A stretch of DNA of 64,000 nt from an uncultured Nitrospira sp. (GCA_902500995.1 CABVSR010000001.1:199416-263415), one strand, 5' to 3'; positions 16,399-25,689 are shown, counted from the stretch's first letter. Notes: generated from the letters alone by a model not told the origin. Numbers and translations: made by a program.

Positions 16399-16747
16399 GT
16401 GTATGGCCGGCACAGCAAGTGCGTGGCGGGAATGACGACTTGCCCCATGCCGGCGCAGCGCTCCGCCCGCCTCATCCTGACGCATGTTGCATGGACCGCG
16501 CTGCGATCTTCTGACCGCGCACGTTCTTCCATGAATCGCGTGCACCATCATGGTTACCGTGTTTCCCCTAGAGCGCGCGTATGCGAATGGAACGGCTCAT
16601 GCCAGGGAGGTCAGCACCATGGCAGCGCGAGGTGCGTGGGCAGGAGAAAAGTTGATCTGCTACGCAGAATCAATTATACAACGCGCACGTATTTACTCAT
16701 CGGGCAACCAGGATATCGTTGCCGTTCGCAAGCCCCGGGAGGATCGA
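16399..16747. other. Intergenic region before the DUF481 gene
   Basis: About 350 bp without a supported gene. It contains a -24/-12-like sequence (GGCACAGCAAGTGC, 16409-16422, with GG and GC correctly spaced), an 11-bp sequence TGACGCATGTT (16479-16489) also present at 15970-15980, and the sigma-70-type promoter listed separately. Confidence 0.4.
16652..16680 (+). promoter_or_regulatory. Sigma-70-type promoter of the DUF481 gene
   Basis: TTGATC (16652-16657), 17-bp spacer, TATACA (16675-16680), about 68 bp upstream of the ATG. Good match and spacing. Confidence 0.5.
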
Positions 16748-17860
16748 ATGATGCGACGTGTCGAATGGTTCTTACTTGCCCTGCTCAGCGTGGCGCTCAC
16801 GGCTCCAGGCGTATGGGCCCAAACACCGACTCCGCCGGAGGCCGCAGCCGCGGCGCCGGCACTCGATTCTGTGACTCTCAAGGACGGTACCGTCATTTAC
16901 GGGCATGTGCTCGGTATGATCGCCGACGAACTGCATATCAAGACCGCGTTCGGGCCCACCGCCGGCGAGGACATCGTGAAGGTCATGTGGCCGAACGTGG
17001 CAAAACTGGTCGTGAATCGTCCCGTGCCCTTCAGCCTGAAAGAAGGCACCACGGTGGTGGGAACGGCGAAGGCGGGCGAACCCGGCGCGATGGTGTTGCA
17101 GGCCGCTCCGATGGGCACCACGATGACCATTCCGCTTGATGCGGTCGTCGGCATGAACCAGCCTGCCGTGATTTATACCGGCGCCCTTCAAGCCGGATTC
17201 TCACAAACCACCGGCAACAGCCATCTGCGAAACGCAAGTCTGCTCGGTGAACTGTCCGCCCGCAGTGAATCGCTGCGCCTAACCATCTTAGGGCGGTACA
17301 TCTATGGCGATAACGCGAATACCCTGATCGTGCGAAACAGCCGCGGCACCATCAAGCTTGACTTCTTTCTCACGAAACGTTTGTATTGGTTCGCGTCGGC
17401 CTATTTCGAACAGGACACCTTCCAGGATTTGAAGCTGCGGACCGCTCTCGCCACGGGGCCCGGCTATCAATTCCTCGACCGCGGCGACTTAAGCGGCATC
17501 TTGAAAGACATGACCCTCTGGGCGGAAGCCGGCGCCGCGTACTTTAATGAAGATTTCAAGCTCGCCAACGACAAATCCAGCACGCGAGGCCGATGGGCCG
17601 TCAAATGGAATTGGCCGTTGTGGGGCGGCGATCAGGTCAGCCTGTATCACTTCCAGGAAGGCTTCCAATCGCTCGCCAATGCCAAAGATCTCTACCTGAC
17701 CGCCGATACCGGCTTGCGGTTCAAAATATGGGGCGGGCTGGTCAGCGGATTTCAATGGACCATGCGATACAACAAAAATCCGCCTCCGGGCGTTTCGGAT
17801 ACCGATAACCTGTACCTAATCACGCTGGGATACAGCTTCGACACCAGTCGAAAACAGTAA
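16748..17860 (+). CDS. DUF481-family outer-membrane beta-barrel protein
   Basis: The 370-residue protein has a Sec signal peptide ending around VWAQ (residue 24), an N-terminal domain (about 35-145; LKDGTVIYGHVLGMIADELH), and a C-terminal DUF481-type region (about 155-370). The latter has alternating aromatic beta strands ending in NLYLITLGYSF, typical of an outer-membrane barrel. DUF481 proteins are also known as YdiY-type salt-induced proteins. ATG 16748 follows GGGAGG; the second ATG at 16751 is also possible. Upstream in-frame ATGs lack a binding site. Confidence 0.8.
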   Translation: MMRRVEWFLLALLSVALTAPGVWAQTPTPPEAAAAAPALDSVTLKDGTVIYGHVLGMIADELHIKTAFGPTAGEDIVKVMWPNVAKLVVNRPVPFSLKEGTTVVGTAKAGEPGAMVLQAAPMGTTMTIPLDAVVGMNQPAVIYTGALQAGFSQTTGNSHLRNASLLGELSARSESLRLTILGRYIYGDNANTLIVRNSRGTIKLDFFLTKRLYWFASAYFEQDTFQDLKLRTALATGPGYQFLDRGDLSGILKDMTLWAEAGAAYFNEDFKLANDKSSTRGRWAVKWNWPLWGGDQVSLYHFQEGFQSLANAKDLYLTADTGLRFKIWGGLVSGFQWTMRYNKNPPPGVSDTDNLYLITLGYSFDTSRKQ

Positions 17861-17908
17861 GGTCGGCAATGGAATCGCCGGGCATTCAGCTCACAAGGAG
17901 GTGGTTCG

Positions 17909-18334
17909 ATGGGCATGATGAGTGAATTCAAAGAATTTGCCATGAAGGGCAATGTGCTCGACATGGCGGTGGGGGTCATCATCGGAGGGGCGTTCGGGAA
18001 GATCGTCTCCTCCGTCGTCAGCGATATTCTCATGCCTCCCATTGGTCTGCTCATGGGGCACATGGATTTTTCCAGCCTCTTTATTCCGTTGACCGAAGAG
18101 GGAAAAGGAAAGTCCCTCGCCGCAGCCAAAGCCGCCGGCGCCGCGACGATCAACTACGGGGTTTTTTTGCAGACCCTGCTCGATTTTACGATTCTTGCGT
18201 TCGTGATCTTCATGGTGGTGAAACAGATGAACCGCTTTAAAAAAGCCGCACCCCCCGGACCGCCGCCGGCGCCGCCCAAGGAAGAGGTGCTTCTCACGGA
18301 GATCCGTGATCTCTTGAAACAGGATCGCCGCTAA
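17909..18334 (+). CDS. mscL: Large-conductance mechanosensitive channel
   Basis: MscL (141 residues) forms a pentameric emergency release valve in the inner membrane. The N-terminal helix and TM1 are clear ([20 protein letters not shown], then [20 protein letters not shown]), followed by a periplasmic loop, TM2 ([20 protein letters not shown]) and a cytoplasmic helix after a Pro-rich linker ([13 protein letters not shown]). It follows a strong AAGGAGG binding site. Confidence 0.96.
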   Translation: MGMMSEFKEFAMKGNVLDMAVGVIIGGAFGKIVSSVVSDILMPPIGLLMGHMDFSSLFIPLTEEGKGKSLAAAKAAGAATINYGVFLQTLLDFTILAFVIFMVVKQMNRFKKAAPPGPPPAPPKEEVLLTEIRDLLKQDRR

Positions 18335-18355
18335 CCACATCGTGTCCATGATGCC

Positions 18356-18395
18356 CCGGTGCCGCCCGGCTCGCGCCAGCGGCATCACCGGTTTT
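18356..18395 (+). terminator. Hairpin terminator after mscL
   Basis: CCGGTGCCGC (18356-18365) pairs with GCGGCATCACCGG (18379-18391, one small bulge) and is followed by TTTT. It ends 15 bp before the next start codon, so it may also attenuate the downstream OmpA gene. Confidence 0.5.
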
Positions 18396-18409
18396 GAAGG
18401 AGGAAACGC

Positions 18410-19684
18410 ATGAAAGACTCTCGCATTGTCTCTATGCTTTTGAGCGCGGCCCTACTCACGGCGTGCACCACGTCTCCGTCGCCGAATGACACGGCAAGCC
18501 GCGCACTGAATGAAATGAAAGCCGTCGCCAAGCCAGCCCCGCCCAAGCCTGATCCGCGGGATCTGCGGATCGCGGAACTCGAACGGCAGAAGGCCGCTCT
18601 GGAAGGCGAGCTGGAGCGACTGCGTTCATCGAGTGCCGCCGACTCCAATCAGTCCAAGGCGCGGATCAGTGAACTGGACAATCAACTCAACCAGCGCGAC
18701 CGGGAACTGGCAGGCCTCCGGAACGCCGCCGGCGAGAAGGATCGGTTGGCAAGCCAATTGTCCGACACAGACCGGCAGTTGTCGGCCAAGGAGCAAGAAC
18801 TGGCAGCGTTGAGACAGGGCGCGGCCGACAAGGACCGGCTGGCGAGCCAGTTGTCGTCCAAGGAGCAAGAACTGGCGGCCTTGAAACAGGGCGCGGGGGA
18901 CAAAGACCGGCTGGCCGGAGAGCTGGCGGCCGCGCAAGGTCTGCTCGCCTCGAAGGATCAGGAACTCGCCGGATTGAAATCCAATGCCGGGGATCGCGAT
19001 CGTCTGTCGTCCGAACTGGCACAGGCCAAACAACGCATCAGCGAATTGGAGCGCCAGCTCCACGGCAAGGACCAGGATCTGGCCGCGCTGAAAACTGCCG
19101 CCGCTGACCGTGAGAAACTCTTAGGAGATCTTGCCGCCGCCAAACAACGGGCGTCCGATCTTGAAAACGACATCGCGCGGCGAGACCAGGAAATGGCCGG
19201 CCTGAAGGGCGCCCTCGACCAACACAGAACCAGCCTGGCTGAAGCTAAAGACGACCTCTCAAAACTTCTACAGGCGGAAGTCTCGAAAGGTCACGTCACT
19301 ATGAAACAGCTCGGAGATCAGCTCACGCTCGGTCTCGCCACGACGCTGCTGTTCGACTCCGGAGAAGCGACCCTCAAGCCCGGCGGATCCGATGTGTTGA
19401 ATCGGATCGGGAGCGTGCTCAAGAACTATCCCGATCGGTCGATTCACGTCGCAGGCCACACGGACAATGTGCCCATCAAGGGAAGACTCGCCAAAACATA
19501 CCCGACCAATGCCGAGCTCTCACAGGCGCGTGCCGAGAGCGCGCGTCAAGCCTTGACCGAGGGGGGCATGTCCGGTGACAAAGTGGTTGCGAAGGGACAT
19601 GCCGACAGTCGGCCGATCGCGAGCAATGCGACCGCCGAGGGACGACAGAAAAACCGACGCGTCGAAATCGTGGTCGGCCAGTAG
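18410..19684 (+). CDS. OmpA-family lipoprotein with long coiled coil
   Basis: The 424-residue protein has a lipoprotein signal (lipobox LLTAC, Cys19), then a long coiled coil (about residues 50-285). This is built from tandem segments of about 20-30 residues that each contain a DKDRLA or similar motif and an ELA(A/G)L motif. A C-terminal OmpA peptidoglycan-binding domain follows (about 300-424; VAGHTDNVPIKG, SQARAESARQAL, GRQKNRRVEIVV). It probably tethers the outer membrane to the cell wall. It has a strong GAAGGAGG site. It is a paralogue of the next gene. Confidence 0.88.
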   Translation: MKDSRIVSMLLSAALLTACTTSPSPNDTASRALNEMKAVAKPAPPKPDPRDLRIAELERQKAALEGELERLRSSSAADSNQSKARISELDNQLNQRDRELAGLRNAAGEKDRLASQLSDTDRQLSAKEQELAALRQGAADKDRLASQLSSKEQELAALKQGAGDKDRLAGELAAAQGLLASKDQELAGLKSNAGDRDRLSSELAQAKQRISELERQLHGKDQDLAALKTAAADREKLLGDLAAAKQRASDLENDIARRDQEMAGLKGALDQHRTSLAEAKDDLSKLLQAEVSKGHVTMKQLGDQLTLGLATTLLFDSGEATLKPGGSDVLNRIGSVLKNYPDRSIHVAGHTDNVPIKGRLAKTYPTNAELSQARAESARQALTEGGMSGDKVVAKGHADSRPIASNATAEGRQKNRRVEIVVGQ

Positions 19685-19702
19685 AAGTCGGTCATCAGGC
19701 AG

Positions 19703-19763
19703 TGCACGCCTTGCGTCCACCCCGAGAACGCGCTAGAGTACCGGCGTGTTCTTGGGGCGTGCA
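19703..19763. repeat. Large intergenic hairpin between two OmpA lipoprotein genes
   Basis: Outer arms TGCACG/CGTGCA (19703-19708/19758-19763) flank a 13-bp inner stem with two G-U pairs (19720-19732/19745-19757), separated by an 11-nt bulge. No T-tract follows, so it is not a clear intrinsic terminator. It could protect mRNA ends or be a repetitive extragenic element. Confidence 0.45.
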
Positions 19764-19925
19764 TGGTTACCCCCATTCGTCGGGCACGCATAGTTCACAC
19801 CGGCTGATCACTCTCACGTTGATCGGTCCCGACCGTCCGAACGTGATGCCCGCCGGAATATTTCCGTAACGACCATCGCCCCTCCGCGATATCGCCGCCG
19901 GTCCCAATGACCAGGGAGAGACCGT

Positions 19926-21377
19926 ATGAGACGAGCTGTTTGGGCGCTCATGGTTCTCGGGGCCCTCGCCTCAGCATGTGAGACTGCTCCCCGACCGCAG
20001 CTTCTCGCGCCTGCACCGCCGGCGGGGGATGCAAAACTCCTGGCCCTTCAACAGGAGCGTGAACAGCTCCTGACAACACTCGGTGAATTTCATGACCGCA
20101 TTCGCGATCTTGAAAGTAAGCTCGGGGATCGCCAGAACCAGCCGGCGGCCGCCTCCTACGACCAGTTGCTCAACGCCAAAGATGCGGAATTGGCCGAACT
20201 GCGCCGACTCGCGCCTGAACGAGATAAAGCCGCCAACCACTTGGCCCTGGCCAACAACGAACTCCTGCAGGCCCGCCAACGTATCGGAAGCCTTGAACAA
20301 CAACTTGCGACGCGAGAAAAGGAGCTGGTCACGCTGCAAACGCGTTCGACCGCCATTTCAGATCTGGAAGCTGCCCGACGTCGAATCATGGAACTGGAAG
20401 CGCAGGTCGCCCGGCAGGATCACGATCTTCGCGCAGTACGTTCGGAAAATGCCGAACGAGACAGTCTCGCGGCGCAATTGCAAACCGCCACAGCAACCAT
20501 TGATTCGTTAAAGGCGCGCATCAGTGCGCTCGATCAGCAGCTCAGAGACCGGGAACAAGCCTTTGAGACGGTTCGCTCGCGCCTGATGGAACGGGACAAG
20601 CTCGTGCCACAATATAATGCGATGATCGCCGAAATTTACCAGGCTCGCCACCGCATCGCCGCCCTTGAACAACGTGTGAATGAAAAGGCGCGTGACCTTT
20701 CGCCGCGCCAGAAAGGCGGGCAGCCAACCGCATCTCCGCGAGAGACGGAAACGAGGTCCAATAAAAATGCCGCCTCACCCGAAAGGGGCACCGGCCGCAC
20801 GGGACGCCCGTTACCGACCGATCCTGACCAAGCCTCTGCGCGTGAGGCAAGTTTTGCGGCCATGAAAGAGGAGCTGTTGAAGGTGCTCCCAAGCGAGAGT
20901 GGGCAAAAGGCTGTCACGGTCAAACAGGACGGGGACCGCCTGACGATCGCACTGTCCAGCAATTGGCTCTTCGCACCCGGCGACGCCGCATTGACCCCTG
21001 AAGGCGTGACTATGCTCAAGCGCATCGGTACCGTGCTGGGACCGCTTTCAGATAAGTTCGTGCAGGTCGCCGGCCACACGGACAATCAAGCGCTGAGCAA
21101 AGCGCTTCAGAAAATGTTTCCGGATAATAAGGCGCTGTCCTGGGCTCGGGCTGAAAATGCCCGCCGGGCGTTGGTCAACGGGGGGATGTCCGCCGAACGG
21201 ACCAAGGCGGTCGGCTTGGCCGACTCAAGACCCCTCGTCTCAAATGCAACTGAGCAAGGCCGCCAGAAAAACCGCCGCCTCGAATTGGTCATCGTGCAGG
21301 GCCCTACCGTTGCATCAGGAACGGGTAACACGACTGAAGAACGAAATCGTCTCGCCGCGCTGACCCCCGCTTACTAG
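19926..21377 (+). CDS. OmpA-family lipoprotein with coiled coil (second paralogue)
   Basis: The 483-residue protein has a lipoprotein signal (lipobox ASAC, Cys18), a coiled coil (about residues 38-260), a low-complexity linker (about 265-310) and an OmpA domain (about 325-455; VAGHTDNQALSK, SWARAENARRAL, GRQKNRRLELVI). It has the same architecture as the preceding gene and probably arose from it by duplication; here the coiled-coil repeats are less regular. The start follows AGGGAGAG. Confidence 0.87.
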   Translation: MRRAVWALMVLGALASACETAPRPQLLAPAPPAGDAKLLALQQEREQLLTTLGEFHDRIRDLESKLGDRQNQPAAASYDQLLNAKDAELAELRRLAPERDKAANHLALANNELLQARQRIGSLEQQLATREKELVTLQTRSTAISDLEAARRRIMELEAQVARQDHDLRAVRSENAERDSLAAQLQTATATIDSLKARISALDQQLRDREQAFETVRSRLMERDKLVPQYNAMIAEIYQARHRIAALEQRVNEKARDLSPRQKGGQPTASPRETETRSNKNAASPERGTGRTGRPLPTDPDQASAREASFAAMKEELLKVLPSESGQKAVTVKQDGDRLTIALSSNWLFAPGDAALTPEGVTMLKRIGTVLGPLSDKFVQVAGHTDNQALSKALQKMFPDNKALSWARAENARRALVNGGMSAERTKAVGLADSRPLVSNATEQGRQKNRRLELVIVQGPTVASGTGNTTEERNRLAALTPAY

Positions 21378-21397
21378 GGCGATCAACGCCGACCGGC

Positions 21398-22642
21398 TTA
21401 CAACTGGCAGACACCGGCGTGGCCAGCCGCAACCGCATCGCCGGCAACCGTCGTGAGAATCTTGTAGTGCCCCAGTCCAAGCTCCTTGCCATAGGCCTCG
21501 CCCACCAGCACATCCTGCACATGTTGATGGTCTGAGGCCCGAAAATACGATCGCCCCTCCTTGAGGCCATCAAATTCATACCCTTCCAATGCCTTGATGA
21601 GGGCAGACGCCTCAGTGGTGCCGGCCCGTTGGATCGCTTCCAGAACCTGAGTCATCGCCGCGTATCCGAGATAACAACGCGACGTCGGAGTGTGACTGTA
21701 TTTATCGACGACGCCTTGGATAAATCGTCTGGATCCGTCGGTATTGATTTTCGGGTCCCAGATCAGGCCCCAGATACCGGCATTGTTGGCATAACCGAGG
21801 GGTCGGCCGATCTGTTCGCCGGCAATCATCCCACCGACACCGATTTTGTCCTTCCCCAATTCCATCTTGGTATACGCTTTGAGCGCGTGAACCAAATCCC
21901 ACCCATAGAGATTGAACAGCACCAGTGTCGGATGTTTGTCCCTGGCCGCCGTCAAGGCCGAGGAGAAATCGGTTGAACCGAACGGCATGACCGTTTCGCC
22001 AGCAAACTCTACCCCCTGCGTGAGCGCGGCTGAAGCCATGGCTTGAGCCATGGCTTTTCCATCCAGCGAACCGGTCGTAATCATGTACCAGCGCTTGCCA
22101 TAGGCTTTGACCAACTGAGGAACGACGGCCTGCGCCAACATGGATGCATTGGGCATGAACACAAAGGTGTGTGAATTACACGCCGCCCCTGTCAATTCAG
22201 GCAAATGTGATCCCGTCACCATGAACAGCTTGTTCTGCTTTTTTGCGAACTCAGAAACCACGAGCGCGCAATCGGCATTGAAGGTGCCCATCAAAACATC
22301 TACACGATCATCCTGCACGAACTTCGTTGCCGCCTTGAGGGCTGCCTCAGGATTGGACGCATCGTCAGCTTCTACGATCGTCACCGGCCGCCCTAGCACC
22401 CCCCCGCGCTTGTTGAACAGATCCACCGCCACATTCGCTCCATGCACATCATGGATGGAAGACGTTTTATAGGGACTCGACAATGGATCCAGGATACCGA
22501 TTTTGATCGGCTCGTCCGCCAAGGCAGCTGACGGCGTGAAAGGCATTTCGAAGATGCGCCCGGCGAGATCTCCAAAGAGCAAGGCGCCACCGCTCAGAGC
22601 GGAGATGTGCAGAAACCGTCGTCGTGAGATAGCGCTCATCAT
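21398..22642 (-). CDS. Tat-exported ABC transporter substrate-binding protein, UrtA/LivK-like
   Basis: The 414-residue protein is a type I periplasmic binding protein of the branched-chain amino acid/urea/amide family: IKIGILDPLSSPYKTSSIHD, GGVLGRPVTIVEADDASNP and GTFNADCALVVSEFAKK are typical of that group. The N-terminus carries a twin-arginine signal (SRRRFLHISALSGGALLFG) and cleavage is likely near ALA-DE. No permease or ATPase genes are nearby, so it is an orphan binding protein that may serve a transporter elsewhere or act as a receptor. Ligand unknown. Starts at 22642 and 22639 are both possible. Confidence 0.85.
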   Translation of the reverse strand: MMSAISRRRFLHISALSGGALLFGDLAGRIFEMPFTPSAALADEPIKIGILDPLSSPYKTSSIHDVHGANVAVDLFNKRGGVLGRPVTIVEADDASNPEAALKAATKFVQDDRVDVLMGTFNADCALVVSEFAKKQNKLFMVTGSHLPELTGAACNSHTFVFMPNASMLAQAVVPQLVKAYGKRWYMITTGSLDGKAMAQAMASAALTQGVEFAGETVMPFGSTDFSSALTAARDKHPTLVLFNLYGWDLVHALKAYTKMELGKDKIGVGGMIAGEQIGRPLGYANNAGIWGLIWDPKINTDGSRRFIQGVVDKYSHTPTSRCYLGYAAMTQVLEAIQRAGTTEASALIKALEGYEFDGLKEGRSYFRASDHQHVQDVLVGEAYGKELGLGHYKILTTVAGDAVAAGHAGVCQL

Positions 22643-22804
22643 CTGTCCCTCTTTGTTAAGCCAGGCTAGGCCAAGTCTGGTCTGTGTTATTCGCTCTGAC
22701 GAACTGTCCCCTCCATTGTGACTCTCATAACAGAGTCGCCGCCATTTTCACAGCTTGAAGGATACAATCACCCTTCTGGAGGCAAGTATGCGCAACGAAC
22801 TGCC

Positions 22805-23890
22805 TTAACTATACTGATCTTCAGTGTAAACCTGCTTGATTGACCAGAAGACCGCCTCCTTCAATTTCTTAATCTGCGGATCGGGCGGGTCTTTTCTAAT
22901 CTTCTGTAGTTTTCGGTCAAGTGCGAATAAGGGTTCGACGGACCGGCGATCCGGCACTCGCCCCAAGGCCCAGGCAATTTCCGTTTGCACCGTAATGTCG
23001 ATCCCAGGAGCGTCCAGCATCTCCAGCAAAGGGGGAACCACTCTTGAGTCGCTATGAATATTACCCAGGTCGCCAAGACCTTTGGCCGCAGCCGCCTGCA
23101 AGTCAGGCTGCTTGGAAGACCTCAAAATTTCGATAAGAATGGGAATACCTTCCTTGCCCATGTTGCCTAATGCGACTGCGGCTTGCTTGGCGAGATCTTT
23201 GTCTTTCAACGCTTCGGTGAGATGGGGCAAGGCCTCATCTGCAACCATCTCCCCCAGCAGGGAAATAATCTTCAATTTGCGCATCTGACTGGTTTGTGGG
23301 GCATCCATCAGTTTGAGCAAGCGATCGGGCTGACCCCATTCCGCTGTGAGGAGAAGGGGGAATTCGTATTGCTCTAAGGCGTTTTGAAGGGCATTCATCG
23401 CAACAAGCCCGGGGTCCGGGGCTTGAGCCGATTGCGCGGCCGCGCCGGCGTCCTCAAATTCCGTCCGCACCTCCTTCTGCCATTTGACCTTCATGCCTCC
23501 CAAAGCGTAGGTAATCTGACAGGCGGGACCTTTCCAGAGCCGGGATGGCGCATCCGGCAAGTCGTTGTCTCCGCCCGCAGACGCCGTCCCCTCCCACGTT
23601 TTCCTTTGCTCGCACTTCACGCGGACCACGACATCGTGCGGTAGGCGGGAATCCGAGACGGCTGAATACCCCAACTCGCCCATGCGCCGCGTTACCACGT
23701 TCAAAATTCCGCCGGCGTCCCCCCCCCCTTTATCTGTCAGGGAGAGCGCCTCGACCAACACGATTTGTATCTTTCCTAGTTCCTTCTTCTGCGCCTCAGT
23801 AAAATAGTCTCGGTAGGCCCCGACAGAAAGTGGGAGGCCGCACAACAGAATGAGACATCCAATCGTAATAATCTGAGGCCGGCATTTCAT
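22805..23890 (-). CDS. Secreted HEAT-repeat protein
   Basis: The 361-residue protein has a Sec signal peptide (cleavage probably after SVGA, residue 24). A first domain (about 25-170) without a known family contains two cysteines, Cys86 and Cys117, that might form a disulphide. Residues about 190-340 hold HEAT-type repeats (ALPHLTEALKDKDLAKQAAV, then ALGNMGKEGIPILIEILRSS), a protein-binding scaffold. ATG 23890 follows AAGGAGG; the open frame extends 8 residues further without support. It is downstream of a TATAAT promoter with an overlapping dyad. Confidence 0.75.
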   Translation of the reverse strand: MKCRPQIITIGCLILLCGLPLSVGAYRDYFTEAQKKELGKIQIVLVEALSLTDKGGGDAGGILNVVTRRMGELGYSAVSDSRLPHDVVVRVKCEQRKTWEGTASAGGDNDLPDAPSRLWKGPACQITYALGGMKVKWQKEVRTEFEDAGAAAQSAQAPDPGLVAMNALQNALEQYEFPLLLTAEWGQPDRLLKLMDAPQTSQMRKLKIISLLGEMVADEALPHLTEALKDKDLAKQAAVALGNMGKEGIPILIEILRSSKQPDLQAAAAKGLGDLGNIHSDSRVVPPLLEMLDAPGIDITVQTEIAWALGRVPDRRSVEPLFALDRKLQKIRKDPPDPQIKKLKEAVFWSIKQVYTEDQYS

Positions 23891-23955
23891 CGGGAGCCTC
23901 CTTTCTTTGGGCACAGAGCCCGCCTGGGGCTGTAGCGCGACATCCTCGAACGCTC

Positions 23956-23999
23956 ATTATAGCGCTCCTTCACAAGTTCAGTGCCAGGGCCGAACTTGT
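23956..23999 (-). promoter_or_regulatory. Promoter with operator-like dyad for the HEAT-repeat gene
   Basis: A perfect TATAAT lies at 23961-23956 on the minus strand, about 65 bp before the ATG. The -35 position is poor (GCACTG), but it lies between the arms of a perfect 8-bp dyad, ACAAGTTC (23972-23979) and GAACTTGT (23992-23999), spaced by 12 bp. A regulator binding there would control the promoter. Confidence 0.4.
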
Positions 24000-24114
24000 A
24001 TCAGTGGAAGCACCGATCGCACGGAGCCTCGACCAGGCAAATTTCTCAGAACGATTCCGCCCTGAACTTCCCCTTGAAGCGACATGTCAAACGCAGGCCC
24101 CACCGGCGTATGGG

Positions 24115-24144
24115 TTGACAGGCAGACACGATCGACGGTACAAA
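24115..24144 (+). promoter_or_regulatory. Promoter of tRNA-Leu (UAG)
   Basis: Consensus TTGACA (24115-24120), 18-bp spacer, TACAAA (24139-24144), about 80 bp before the tRNA. Confidence 0.5.
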
Positions 24145-24225
24145 ATGTCATTATTCATCCTGCTTTTAGACGTGCGCACACATTCCTTACGCACCATCAG
24201 TGAGCAGCCTAGTACTCAGCGTCGC

Positions 24226-24308
24226 GCGAGAGTGGCGGAACTGGCAGACGCGCGAGACTTAGGATCTCGTGGGTAACCGTGGGGGTTCAAGTCCCCCCTC
24301 TCGCACCA
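24226..24308 (+). tRNA. tRNA-Leu (UAG)
   Basis: An 83-nt cloverleaf. Acceptor GCGAGAG pairs with CTCTCGC, then A and encoded CCA. Anticodon stem CGAGA/TCTCG encloses CTTAGGA, giving anticodon TAG. A class II variable arm and the GGGTTCAAGTCCC T arm are present. Confidence 0.95.
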
Positions 24309-24369
24309 ACCCCTATACCCTGGCGTGACGCGCCATACATTATCGGATTCGGAGGACGTGAATATACTT

Positions 24370-25689
24370 ATGAAAATGGAAATGACTGAACTCGGCCCCA
24401 TGAAGCGAGCCCTCAAGATCGAAGTTCCGGCGGACGAAGTGAACTCCCGTTTTGTCCAAGCTTACTCCGAATTGAATCGACAAGTTCGAATCCCAGGCTT
24501 CCGCCCGGGAAAGGCACCCCTCCAATTGCTTGAGAAGCGCTATGCCAAAACGGTGGAAGAGGATGTCATTCGCAGTCTGGTGCCGGATTATTATGACCGA
24601 GCTATTCGCCAGGCTGGAATAGTTCCTGTTTTAGTAGAAATCCCACCGTTAGAACGGGTCAAAGTTAAGAAAGACTCCCCCTTTAGCTTCACGGCCACCG
24701 TTGAAATCAAGCCGACGATTGAGCTTCGGGATTACAAAGCTCCGAATCCGATCTCTCTGAAACAGGACCAGAGAACGGTCACGGATGAACAGGTACAAAA
24801 AGCCCTTGAGGTGCTTCGTGAACAGATGGCTCAATTACATCCTGCTCCAGCCGGAACGACCTTGGCCGAGGGGGACTTTGCGGTAGTAGACGTTGAAGGC
24901 ACATTGGACGGCGCTTCGCTTGATGGGACAACCAAAACGGGGCACCTCCATAAAATGGGGTCTCAGTCTTCCGTGTTGGGAATCGAGATTGAACCACACC
25001 TGGTCGGGAAAAAAGACGGTGATGTCATCACCATTCCTCAGGCCTATCCGGCAACCCATCCCGATACGCGTGTGGCGGGGAAAACGGTCAATTTTCGCTG
25101 CACCATCAAGTCGATTAAGCGAAAACAACTTCCTCCACTTGATGACGAATTTGCGAAGGATTGTGGCCCCTATCAGTCCCTGCAGGAAATCCGGGAGAAA
25201 CTGCACGCTGAAATGGATCGTGCCTTGAAAAAGGACATCGAGGATTCCTACAAGGAAACAATCTTAAAGCGACTGGCGGAAACACATCATTTCGATCTTC
25301 CCGGAACGCTGGTCGAACGGGAACTCTCTGCTATGGTTCGCCAGCAATTGCAGTCCCGTCAGCGAACAACAGCTGCCGGTGCCGAGACTTCACCCCCCCA
25401 CACCGACGAAGCCAAACAGCTGCAGGAAGAATACCGCCCGGAGGCGGAGCGGCGTGTGAAGGTAGGGCTGATACTCGAAGCGCTCGCAGCAAAAGAAAAC
25501 ATCACGGTGACAAGCGAGGACCTCAGTAACGAAATTGCGCGACTCGCTGCTGAAGTCAAACTCTCGGTCGAGGAAGTCACCCGAATGATTCAAGCCGGTG
25601 GTCAAGATACGCTGAATGATTTGCGATCGCGAATACTGGCTGACAAAGCCTTGGATTTTGTTTACAAGCACGCCATGATTCAGGGCTGA
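24370..25689 (+). CDS. tig: Trigger factor
   Basis: Trigger factor (439 residues) is the ribosome-bound chaperone and prolyl isomerase. The N-terminal ribosome-binding signature appears as FRPGKAPLQLLEKRY (about residues 54-68), followed by the FKBP-like domain (about 150-250) and the C-terminal helical chaperone domain. An insertion with Thr/Ala/Pro (about 340-355) lies in the C-domain. ATG 24370 is preferred; GTG 24358 sits only two bases after GGAGG. It heads the typical tig-clpP-clpX cluster. Confidence 0.95.
   Translation: MKMEMTELGPMKRALKIEVPADEVNSRFVQAYSELNRQVRIPGFRPGKAPLQLLEKRYAKTVEEDVIRSLVPDYYDRAIRQAGIVPVLVEIPPLERVKVKKDSPFSFTATVEIKPTIELRDYKAPNPISLKQDQRTVTDEQVQKALEVLREQMAQLHPAPAGTTLAEGDFAVVDVEGTLDGASLDGTTKTGHLHKMGSQSSVLGIEIEPHLVGKKDGDVITIPQAYPATHPDTRVAGKTVNFRCTIKSIKRKQLPPLDDEFAKDCGPYQSLQEIREKLHAEMDRALKKDIEDSYKETILKRLAETHHFDLPGTLVERELSAMVRQQLQSRQRTTAAGAETSPPHTDEAKQLQEEYRPEAERRVKVGLILEALAAKENITVTSEDLSNEIARLAAEVKLSVEEVTRMIQAGGQDTLNDLRSRILADKALDFVYKHAMIQG

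Larger units (their letters stand above)
23891..24225. other. Divergent intergenic region
   Basis: About 335 bp between the minus-strand HEAT-repeat gene and tRNA-Leu. It holds the two promoters listed separately. No protein gene or other RNA is apparent. Confidence 0.5.
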
